From: Saccoglossus kowalevskii
Taxonomy: Eukaryota; Hemichordata; Enteropneusta; Harrimaniidae
Direction of reading: 5' to 3'
Assembly: GCF_000003605.2 (NCBI RefSeq)
Contig: NW_003108597.1
Span: 112,457-127,094, forward strand
DNA length: 14,638 nucleotides
Of this stretch, positions 1-7,649 are shown in pieces (position 1 is the first letter of the stretch; each line of letters opens with the position of its first letter). A model generated the notes under the pieces. That model searched no databases. It saw only the letters and a program-made list of their open reading frames with translations, and was not told where the DNA came from. Both the position numbers and the translations under genes were made by a program.

Positions 1-41
1 GTTGATGATAGTGATGAATGATGATTGAGAAAGATACTCAC

Positions 42-135
42 CGATTACTGTGAAGTTGAGTGAGGTAGTGATGTGACAATCATTATCAAGTTTCGCAATA
101 TTACATATATCCTTATCCGTTGGTTTAGGCAATAT
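42..135 (-). CDS. IL17R-like: IL-17-receptor-like gene, exon 6 (end of FnIII D1); gene continues off the left edge
   Basis: 94-nt exon, phase 0 in (acceptor GTCATTTGCAG) and phase 1 out (donor ATCG|GTGAGT). It encodes residues 182-212: ILPKPTDKDIC, then DNDCHITTSLNFTVI. Joined to exon 5 it reads Tyr-Ala-Ala-Lys-Ile-Leu-Pro-Lys-Pro. This matches the diagnostic IL17RA stretch in which a strand is followed by Leu-Pro-Lys-Pro, an Asp-rich loop, Asp-Cys and Thr-Thr. This is the strongest single piece of family evidence. C192 and C201 are candidate disulfide partners; N208-F-T is a fifth sequon. The second FnIII domain, transmembrane helix and cytoplasmic SEFIR domain expected of the family would be encoded left of base 1. 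Confidence 0.75.
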
Positions 136-254
136 CTGCAAATGACGATGTAAAGACATAACTTGTTGGCCTATATTTGCTAGATATTGCAATAATGATT
201 CCATTTAAAATTAATGATCACAATATCACTTATAAAAGACAATCAAATGATTAC

Positions 255-362
255 CTTTGCGGCATATATACCTGGTTCAACGTCAACAAACGTGACATTT
301 AGCAAAGTCAATGTGATGTCATTTTCGAAGTCTATTTGTTGTGAGTCGTTGTGAGAAACACC
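255..362 (-). CDS. IL17R-like: IL-17-receptor-like gene, exon 5 (FnIII D1)
   Basis: 108-nt phase 0-0 exon (36 codons) with acceptor CCACTTTCAG and donor GCAAAG|GTAATC. The other two frames contain stops, so the phase is forced, and it agrees with both neighbours. It encodes residues 146-181, ending ITLTLLNVTFVDVEPGIYAAK. The 'V-x-P-G-x-Y-x-x-x' turn and strand is typical of the end of a fibronectin-III or Ig-type sandwich. It corresponds to the 'V-D-P-D-Q-E-Y-E-V' stretch of IL17RA D1. Sequons at N150 (N-D-S) and N167 (N-V-T) support an extracellular location. The next intron is 119 bp. Confidence 0.75.
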
Positions 363-505
363 CTGAAAGTGGTTTATACAAATTGCTGGTTATTAACAGT
401 GGTTCAGTTTTCAGATAAACTCCGAACCAATTGTATTGGATATTATAAATTATCAAATCAGTCACAGATAAATACACATTGTCCCAAGGTTGTGTTTCAT
501 CTTAC

Positions 506-666
506 CGGCGTTACTTCAAGAAATGCATAACTATAATTTCTTTTATATAAATAGACGTTGAATCGGTCTAATCGATATTCAAGTGGAGGTAGGTTAAATG
601 TGACATTGACAGTGTTGCATTCCGTTGTTGCTTTGAAATACACTGGACTCCAATACGCTGCATTGT
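506..666 (-). CDS. IL17R-like: IL-17-receptor-like gene, exon 4 (FnIII D1 core)
   Basis: 161-nt exon, phase 1 in and phase 0 out, with acceptor TGGATATATTTCAG and donor CGCCG|GTAAGA. It encodes residues 93-145, including YWSPVYFKATTEC, VNVTFNLPPLEY and FNVYLYKRNYSYAF. The alternation of short hydrophobic strands, one cysteine (C108) and two N-glycosylation sequons (N112-V-T and N135-Y-S) is that of a secreted beta-sandwich. In an informal comparison with IL17RA it matches the D1 strand containing the 'L-C-V-R-F-E-F' segment. A plus-strand ORF at 558-767 overlaps it and is a shadow. The following intron is short (143 bp). Confidence 0.75.
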
Positions 667-1125
667 CTGAAATATATCCAAAATGTACAATTAAAATGTG
701 TAGTAATACTAGTGTGTATTACGATATTAAAGATGTAGTAGAGGTGTTTGCTATTACAATTGCATAGTACATGTCTGAAGTAACATATTCTTTGAATCCC
801 ATCAAGTTATATATTTTAGAAAGCTTATCTTTCAAATAATATGAAATAAATATCCCGACAAAAAAATAGAACCATGTAATCACTGTGCAAATAAAGGGGT
901 GTTATTTTCGAAGAAATCGAAATAAGGCCACAGAAATGATGTTCGCGATACTTAGAGATACTATAAAAGGTTTGAATTCAATTTTCCAGTTCGTTGCGTG
1001 ACCTAGATTTTTACCTCATAACACTTTCAAAAAACACAAAAACATAAAACACACTGTATCTCAGATTTACTCAAAATGTATTACCCCCTTAAACCATCGC
1101 TACAATTGTGTTTTTTTCTAGTTGA

Positions 1126-1404
1126 ATGCCTGCTTTATATATTCGTATAAGAGAATATAGAAAAAAAGTAAAGTTGATGTTTTCAAAGAAAAAAACCTCT
1201 ACTATATCCTTAACACTTTTATTTATATATGTTATATTTATCGTTCATTTAATGATGGCGCAGTATGAAAACTCACTACGAAATCAGAACTTTCACTTTA
1301 AGTCAACCGCTGGAATTTGCGTAAACAATAAATTGGCATGCAAATGGTACGATTCACTATTTTATTTTCAAATAAAAATATATGCTAATTATAGTATACG
1401 ATAA
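1126..1404 (+). CDS. hypothetical small single-pass membrane ORF inside intron 3
   Basis: ATG-initiated 92-codon plus-strand ORF, antisense to the surrounding receptor gene. A basic N-terminus (KKVKLMFSKKK; a second Met 18 codons in) is followed by one hydrophobic segment, ISLTLLFIYVIFIVHLMM, at about residues 27-44. The remaining roughly 48 residues are polar with two cysteines. This is the topology of a type II, Golgi-type membrane protein. I do not recognise a family, see no promoter, and the region is AT-rich, where Ile/Leu/Phe-rich frames arise by chance. It could be a first exon of a nested gene or, more likely, spurious. Confidence 0.15.
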   Translation: MPALYIRIREYRKKVKLMFSKKKTSTISLTLLFIYVIFIVHLMMAQYENSLRNQNFHFKSTAGICVNNKLACKWYDSLFYFQIKIYANYSIR

Positions 1405-2237
1405 ATATAAATATTGTAATATATTATTGCAACGGAAGGTACAGGTTGTGTACTTCGTGAGAATTCGCAGACATACTGTTTTCTTTAAGTGAAGGTATTT
1501 CATCGTTTACGCGTGTTGCTACCCAAGTCTGCTATTTTGCAGTATTGCATGCAGATGTTTCACACCTGTAATCAAAGTTGTGTCCCTTGCGCGTTTTAAA
1601 ATCCACTGTTTTTTGGCTTATTTTTTTAAAGCGTTTTCCGATTTGCCTGTTGTGTGTGCACTGGCCATTGGAGTGCACCCTCAGTTCTGTTTTTATAACT
1701 ATCTATTCAGTCAGCTAGGCTAATTGACATCTCTGACCATCGCACTTATGTGTCACTAGAATGCCAGAAACTCAGAAACTTGTTATGTTTTATTTGCGGC
1801 ATTTACTTCAATGGGAGGTTTAATGAAATTACTGAGTGGCCTTCGATTTTAAGATTTCCTCTGACTGAAAACAACTTTCTATACTCACTCTTTTTATGCA
1901 CATGCACGCACTGGTAGAATTCCGGGTGTTTTTCACATGCTGTAGAAAAGTTACAAAATTGTTATTGCAAATAAAGCAATATGGCGGGGTGATTGACCAC
2001 TAATAATATAGGGCTAGATGGTACATTTGTGTAAGTACACAAAAACCAAATTTGAAAAAAATATAAAAGCGATCGTTTTTAAAATAAACATTTAATAGTG
2101 ATATGTATCCCTCGTTATAGTTATGGTATTCAATTTTATGTGTTTGTTATACTAGTATTTGTTATTTGAAATTATAATATGAGCGTAAACTTACATGGTA
2201 TGAGGACATCTTTCTTAACACTTTTCCTGAGTCTGGT

Positions 2238-2305
2238 TTGTGCAGTGGTTAATACTATGACCTCGATCTCATATAAAGAGTCTGGTGATAACGGTCCAAC
2301 GCAGT
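2238..2305 (+). repeat. possible tRNA-derived SINE head (degenerate)
   Basis: The segment contains TGTGCAGTGGTTAA, close to a pol III A box as found in tRNA-derived SINEs. It is followed by GACCTCGATCTC in the anticodon-arm position and GGTCCAACGC, a poor B box, at about the expected distance. It does not fold as a functional tRNA, and I see no clear tail or target-site duplication. This is inferred from pattern only. Confidence 0.25.
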
Positions 2306-2379
2306 CCATATAATAAGTGGTACTGGAAGACGTGATCTAGTGATGCGCAAACATACACAGGTATTTTATCGTACCACTA

Positions 2380-2520
2380 TCCTCGGGGGCGGAGCTACGT
2401 CACAAGACGCTCCACGTTGCTAAGACGCGCACCACTGTGCCACGTATTTCTATGGGCTCTGTGCGCGCTGCTGTGGAACGCCGGTCGAGCCGGTGAAAAT
2501 TCGAGAAAACAACACAAACT
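2380..2520. promoter_or_regulatory. CpG-rich block with promoter-type motifs
   Basis: About 15 CpG dinucleotides in roughly 140 bp at about 60% GC, in a window that is otherwise clearly AT-rich. It includes GGGGGCGGAGC (GC box, about 2385-2395), TACGTCAC (CRE-like, about 2396-2403) and GTTGCTAAG (RFX half-site-like, about 2416-2424). It lies inside intron 3, over 3.9 kb downstream of the receptor ATG. It could be an internal promoter, an enhancer or the edge of a mobile element. A plus-strand frame stays open from 2336 to 2704 and encodes a signal-like hydrophobic stretch (VFLWALCALLW), but it has no ATG ahead of that stretch and I do not call it a gene. Confidence 0.35.
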
Positions 2521-2802
2521 CAACTTTGAAGTAATCCTGAACAACCAAATTTATATATGTTACACACGTAGGGCTAATCTTGTTACACTGTTCAGGGGAG
2601 TCCCAACAACCATCCCAGGCGGTGAAAATGCCCGGATGTTCGGCCAAGGTAAATCGCGCCCTCCAGTGACAGACCACTTCTATGATGTCAAAAAGACGTA
2701 CTAGTATGTTGGTGAAGGCAATGTCGTTCAAAACCATAATTGTGTTTGACGTGCGGCCACAGAGCGAAGCGGTATCGACGCTTTGAATGAAGAAGTGCTT
2801 AG

Positions 2803-2816
2803 TCAATAGAGGGCGC
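2803..2816 (+). promoter_or_regulatory. CTCF-like motif
   Basis: TCAATAGAGGGCGC fits the CTCF core consensus CCASYAGRKGGCRS at 12 of 14 positions, including the whole AG-R-K-GGCRS half. It is the only such site I noticed and sits about 300 bp from the CpG-rich block. A similar AGAGGGCGC string also occurs at the ends of some mobile elements, so binding is an inference. Confidence 0.25.
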
Positions 2817-4075
2817 GATTCATACTAGGAAAGGTGTATAAAGACTCGTAGCTGGTTATTCATTCGGAACGATGCAAACGAATAAATATAGAGACTTGTC
2901 AATATTAAGCTCACACTTATTAGGTAATACTAACAGCGCAGTCGAGAGCGGCTTTGATTGGTTTTCGTAATTTTTGACGCATGTTCATTTCGTACTTTGC
3001 GGCATTAAGGTAGTCCGCTACCCACTATTAAAACAGTATCATTGTGAATCTTTGTGATAATTCATATTACATGTACGTCAATCATTTTTAAAGTTCTTAC
3101 AGAGAAAGAGGGGTGTGTTTCCACGAAAACATATGCAAAATAATCTAAATAGCGGTCATTTTGGAACATTTTCCATACTAGGATTTCAAGTAAACACATT
3201 ATTTAATGGATAACTTAAACCAATATTCAGAATTGTGGCCCTCATAACGCTACATATATTTTTTTTAACATTGGTCACCGAACACAATTTTGAGATATGA
3301 TGGAATGTTTTTGCCATAAGAACCAATTGTAAACCTTTCCAAAAAACGCATTTTTGATCAATGTTTTAGGTCGTTTTGTGACCCTATATTTTAATTCAGA
3401 ATTTTGAACATTACCGTAACCCAACCCCTCTTACTGAATTTTAAGATTTGTAATGGTAGAAAACTACCCCAAGGGCGTGAAATATGGCGTAAGTTTGTGT
3501 TCCTGTAGTCTCAAAATGAAAAATGTCAACTGACGGAGAATCCCCTAGTGCTAGAAGGGAGAACTCTCTTCAGCCCCAAATTTTAATAAATTATAATGTC
3601 GAAACATTAAATCAAAACAACGATCAAATCACCCAAATATTAACCATTTTCTGGGTTTTGAAGACGTTTGAATGGTTTCATCTGTACATCAGCGACTATC
3701 ACAATAATTGGCTTGATGCTGATTAACGGAAATAGTTCAACATCACTGGCGAACGTTTTCTTTTTTTTCATAGTAGCTCTTCTCAGTATTGCTAAATGAG
3801 AGCATTACATATCATTTTAACAGTTTGTAGCAGTTTAACCTTCTCAAGTCATTTGGGTGCGTGCAATGTATGTTTCATGAAGTCTATTGTAACATTCAAA
3901 TCTCCCGCGAATTGATTTAATTTAGTGACTCGCATGTTCTTTGAAAATGTTCTTTCCTGTCTCGCTGATATGTCGTGTGATTTCTAGCATAAATCACCAC
4001 ATATGTCACTACGTTGTATCGTGAATATCATCTTTTCATTACCATAAAAAGCACCTGCGTCACGTTATCCATCGG

Positions 4076-4258
4076 TTATATTAAAATAGATAAAGAGTCT
4101 CCATCGTATTTTACTATTTCAGAGATTTCGTATTCAGTCATTGAAACTTTTAACTGTTCTAGTTTGCGTCCTAATAATTTTAATTTATTCGTGGCTAAAA
4201 ACATCACATGTGCTATCTTGCATATTTTATCGGTGTAATTGTATGACCCCACTGTCAT
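4076..4258 (-). CDS. hypothetical 60-codon ORF inside intron 3
   Basis: ATG-initiated ORF on the sense strand of the receptor gene. It begins MTVGSYNYTDKICKIAH and continues with a Lys/Leu/Glu-rich, probably helical stretch (KLKLLGRKLEQLK), ending in TAA. Composition is more protein-like than that of nearby frames, but no family is recognised, and the opposite strand is also open over 4014-4238 (without an ATG). It could be a decayed coding fragment or chance. Confidence 0.12.
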   Translation of the reverse strand: MTVGSYNYTDKICKIAHVMFLATNKLKLLGRKLEQLKVSMTEYEISEIVKYDGDSLSILI

Positions 4259-5345
4259 CGATCACCTGCAGTGCCTAGCGCCGGGTTCCTTGAATTCAGA
4301 TTCGTGAAGATTCTTTTCGGACTTGGCACACGATAGACGCTCATCATGTCGCAGTTCTTAATTGTATAGTTTTAGACTATATTACAGTGTCGGCGCTATT
4401 TTATATTATAGGTATAAACGAATAAATATCAAAACTGATCTATTAGTTGTTATGGACAACCCCACAATTAATATATATATATATCACATAGCTACATACT
4501 CTGCTTTTCTCATTGATTCCGTATGATTCCGAGAGATTGAATTGTTGGCAACGTTCGAGGCCGTAAAAGGAATATTCTGGATATAGGTGGTTATCTGTTA
4601 ATCCTTTTATAATGAACACGAGTGCCGCTGGACGTATCGATCCTATTGGTAACAAATAAGACTAACATTAATCATTGTAAACAAGTCCGATCATATTCGT
4701 ATCTTTGTAAATGAATAGGAATGCATTGTCTTACATAAATAAAACACTAAACCGAATACTACAACTAATACACTGTAAAAGGGTTAAAAGGGAACTAAAT
4801 ATAGCCTAATTTGGTGTTTCTTTTTATCAAGTTATGTATATTGATTATAAATTTAAAAAAAATAAAATAACAAAATGATTTAAATATGAAAAAACCATAA
4901 ACCTGCGAAGGACTTCCGTTTGCGCCATCTTGCCATAAAAAACGCCCTCATGAGGTATAAACAGGAAAGGTAACAAAGCATGATGACAAAATAGTATCTG
5001 ATTAAATATAAACAACTTAGGAAGCCATAGTTGGTGAATTGACTTCTAGTCTAGGTTGTTTCGACTGGGTTTTAATTTTGCTATTTCGATGATTGGAAAA
5101 TGCTCTGAAGTAAAACCTAGTGAATATGTGAAATTGAGCATAGAACACATTACCAAAATGATAAAATCCACTGAATACGCCTGAAATGCTGATTCAGTGA
5201 AATTTCAGCCCAGTGAAAAATTAGTCATTTTACAATACTACGTTATATTTACAGATGTGGAGTAATAATTAATATTAGGATAGATAAACTGGTATCTCTA
5301 GGTGGCTACAAATTTGGCATATAGTGTGTTATAGTCAACACTTAC

Positions 5346-5495
5346 CTGCGGTTAACGAGAACTTCACGCTTATGCTCAAAGCAGGTAACGTCAGAGAATC
5401 CCATTGTGAAGGATACCACGTGACTGACATGTCAATCGAAGCTGAATTGTCGTAAACTGCATTTTCTTGCACTAATGGTATCTGTGTACAGTCGT
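5346..5495 (-). CDS. IL17R-like: IL-17-receptor-like gene, exon 3 (start of FnIII D1)
   Basis: Symmetric phase 1-1 exon of 150 nt with acceptor TTTCATTGCGCAG and consensus donor CCGCAG|GTAAGT. It encodes residues 42-91, from DDCTQIPLVQ through SIDMSVTWYP to PALSISVKFSLTA. From remembered human IL17RA, the N-terminal Cys-Thr segment, the following strand and the segment leading to an Asp/Ala turn line up in the same order with the start of fibronectin-III-like domain D1, the ligand-binding module of IL-17 receptors. The open frame runs past the exon on both sides (upstream ATG at 5547, downstream stop at 5335), but these flanks are intron. The next exon found is 4.68 kb away at 666; the split Asp codon (G|AC) keeps the frame. 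Confidence 0.7.
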
Positions 5496-5934
5496 CTGCG
5501 CAATGAAACAAAGCCGTCATTGTCAAGTTTGTATATATACACATCAACTACAACAATTAAAACGATACAGTCATCGCTCCGCGTTGTGTTCGTATATGCT
5601 CCCCATGCCACGTACACAATGCATGTGATTTGCATTGATTGTTTAATTTAGAACTTACGTTGTACATTTCAAAACACCACAGCTGTAGCTAATTTGAATA
5701 TTGCGTCAATAATCAAAACATTTTTGTCGCATGGCACCACATCGAACACGATGCGACACACGATATATCCACCCGAAAATACTGTAAACAACCATTTAAC
5801 GGAAATTACTAGAATGTTGGTATTTACATGCCATTCAGTTATGATTATGATAGATTAAGTAGTTAACATATTTTGTACTGCATATTCTCGTAAAACAAGT
5901 AACAAAGTGCTAATCATAGAAAGAAGTTTCTTAC

Positions 5935-5974
5935 CGTATCTTTCAATATTATAGCAACCCATTCTCTCAGTAAA
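5935..5974 (-). CDS. IL17R-like: IL-17-receptor-like gene, exon 2 (40-nt microexon)
   Basis: Short internal exon bounded by a strong acceptor (TTTGTATTTGCAG) and a good donor (ATACG|GTAAGAA). It is open only as a phase 0 to phase 1 exon encoding FTERMGCYNIERY plus the first base of an Asp codon. Those phases are exactly what is needed to join exon 1 (ends in phase 0) to exon 3 (starts in phase 1), which is the main argument that it is real. Its product, residues 29-42, adds one cysteine to the cysteine-containing N-terminal segment ahead of the first fibronectin-III-like domain. Flanking introns are 409 and 439 bp. It is too short to recognise by similarity alone. Confidence 0.6.
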
Positions 5975-6383
5975 CTGCAAATACAAATGTTGTTAGTACA
6001 GAAATTTAACACACTTACATCACCTGCCCTCACACAGTATCACTGAACTCGTAAACACATTGCTTACAACTACCAAGTGCCGATTGCAATGACGTCGCTT
6101 CTCCGCCTCGAAACAATATTTTTTAAGACAAAACGGTCGACTGGCTCACCTAGTTAAATCTCAGCAGCGTATGATTCAATTGCACTTCATAAATAATTAA
6201 AGACTATAATTTGGATATCAAATTAGAGCTTACTAATGCAGTAAATAGCATATTATTGTGGTTAATATGCCGCCTGGTCTACCCCCTTTTACTTGTTAGA
6301 TACTCGGTCAGTCATACTTTTCCGTCACCATTCTGTACGTTCGTTGTCTCGACGAGGCTGTAAACGATTTAAACTTTACCCAC

Positions 6384-6467
6384 CTGGCTACCACACGTAC
6401 ACGGAAGCTTCCATTCTGCATTCGCCCGCAATATAAACCACCCAAAGAGTAAGAAATGCAGAATCAT
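6384..6467 (-). CDS. IL17R-like: IL-17-receptor-like gene, exon 1 (signal peptide)
   Basis: First coding exon, 28 codons. The ATG at 6467-6465 lies in a good context (gccATG, G at -3) and opens a textbook signal peptide, MILHFLLFGWFILRANA, with cleavage likely after Ala-Asn-Ala. The mature start is EWKLPCTCGSQ with two cysteines. The exon ends in phase 0 at the donor CAG|GTGGGT (intron from 6383); without splicing the frame stops five codons later. It joins in frame to the 40-nt exon at 5935-5974 across a 409-bp intron. Two other phase-1 GT donors in the last codons (GTACGT, GTAGCC) could skip that microexon and join 5495 directly, so the exact end is slightly uncertain. The receptor identity rests on exons 3-6, not on this one. 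Confidence 0.65.
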
Positions 6468-7649
6468 GGCCGAAACCGTCACATAAATGACAGAGAAGTC
6501 AAGAAGTCGCTGTTGGTTATAAAACACGCCCAGAAATGCCAACGTTTGCCTGATAAAATACTATCAACTATAAATTGTATTTACTAGACAGTAGACAAAA
6601 GGGAATCTACGTATTCAATGTCGGCATACATGTAATTGTTTATTTTATTGAGTCATCCCGAACTTTACGAGACTAACCTACAAAATTTACAACCAGATCG
6701 GAAGACAAAAACTACCTGCTTTGTGTTCCCTGGAAGTTTGTTACGAAAAGCAAAAACATGAAATACCATGTAAAATACTTGAAATTACCAAAGAGGAATA
6801 GAGAAAAATAATTTGTTATAAACCTTGGCTCACGCATTGCTCTGGTTTGTACATCTTAAATGTATATAACTAGGATCCTGTGGGTGTACATGTAGGTTGG
6901 CCATGTAAATAACCAGTATGCATGTGCGTTTTACATCTTCTATTAGGCAAGATAGACCTGATGGTGCCATCGATGATAATTACTGTACCACTAATTATAT
7001 TACGCTCTCGGGAGACTACGGATGATTTGGTTTGAACTAAGTGCATTGTATAAATCTACCACGATACGCACGTATTCTATGTGTTTGTATAGATCAAGAG
7101 TTATTGCTCGTTAAGCCCAGCGACCCATGGATCATATATTAAGTCGCACAAATAGAATACCTCACTTTGTCAAAGGTCAAAACATTCGTAAGTTTTGACC
7201 GGTGGCTTGAATAGAGATGTTTGTGCTCTAAACCTAAATCGGTGTATAAACGCCTTAGCTGGAGCAAAAAATGCTTTGAAGAAAAGGGCAACAGTTACAC
7301 ATACTAACTAAGCATACGCGAATGGCGAGCTTGTGCCAATTAAAGACAATATCCAGGATGTTAATACCCCTGAAAAAAATTATTAGTTCAAAAGTTATTC
7401 ACTGTCAAGTCAACTAACTAACTATATATATGGTGCTCCGCTCAACTTCAAAAATAACACACTGAATCAAACTACGCCGTTCTGTGCACATGTAGTAGTG
7501 GGGGGGGGGTGTTCACAGATAAGTTACATTAAATAACGTTCATATTATGGAAAAAAAGACGAGAAGCAAGGCATCAAGGGTATTTTTTAGTCAACTGATT
7601 ACAAACTCCAAAATGAAGAGTGACTAAGCTCAAGTAAAATTGAGTGTGT
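6468..7649. other. intergenic region upstream of the receptor gene
   Basis: AT-rich sequence with no recognisable coding frame on either strand. Beyond the promoter candidate next to 6467, the only visible local feature is a run of ten G at 7500-7509. Upstream control elements of the receptor gene would be expected here. Confidence 0.5.
6517..6531 (-). promoter_or_regulatory. possible core promoter of the IL-17-receptor-like gene
   Basis: About 50-65 bp upstream of the ATG at 6467, the minus strand reads a GGGCGTG box (KLF/Sp-type, plus-strand 6525-6531) followed directly by TTTTATAA, a weak TATA-like element (6517-6524). The spacing would suit a start site near 6490 with a very short 5' leader. 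Both motifs are short and the area is AT-rich, so this is suggestive only. Confidence 0.25.

Larger units (their letters stand above)
667..5345 (-). other. long third intron of the IL-17-receptor-like gene
   Basis: 4,679-bp intron with consensus GTAAGT donor at 5345 and TTTCAG acceptor at 667, in phase 1. The gene's other introns in the window are 119-439 bp. Most of it is AT-rich with no recognisable coding content. Notable contents, listed separately, are a tRNA-like remnant near 2238-2300, a CpG-rich block at about 2380-2520, a CTCF-like site at 2803-2816, a plus-strand ORF at 1126-1404, a minus-strand ORF at 4076-4258 and a (TA)n run near 4472-4486. I cannot exclude a further small phase 1-1 exon inside it, but the receptor comparison reads across the junction without an obvious gap. 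Confidence 0.6.

Noticed and set aside
2417-2704. 95-residue ORF with signal-peptide-like start
   Set aside because: The apparent start codon is TTG. The frame is open from 2336 with no ATG ahead of the hydrophobic run, and no family is recognised. It is kept only as part of the CpG-block observation.
2450-2806. 118-residue minus-strand ORF over the CpG-rich region
   Set aside because: It has no recognisable domain and overlaps another open frame. GC-rich DNA has fewer chance stops.
4443-4655. 70-residue minus-strand ORF starting MLPIGSIRPAALVF
   Set aside because: It gave a vague sense of familiarity, but I could not tie it to a protein family. It lies in the receptor intron without matching splice phases.
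5432-5635. Minus-strand ORF starting MQITCIVYVAW
   Set aside because: It is in a different frame from exon 3 and overlaps it; its hydrophobic stretch comes from intron sequence.
5659-5690. Possible 24-30-nt exon before the GTAAGT near 5658
   Set aside because: The frame required by the neighbouring exons contains a TGA, and the 5935-5974 microexon already satisfies the phases.
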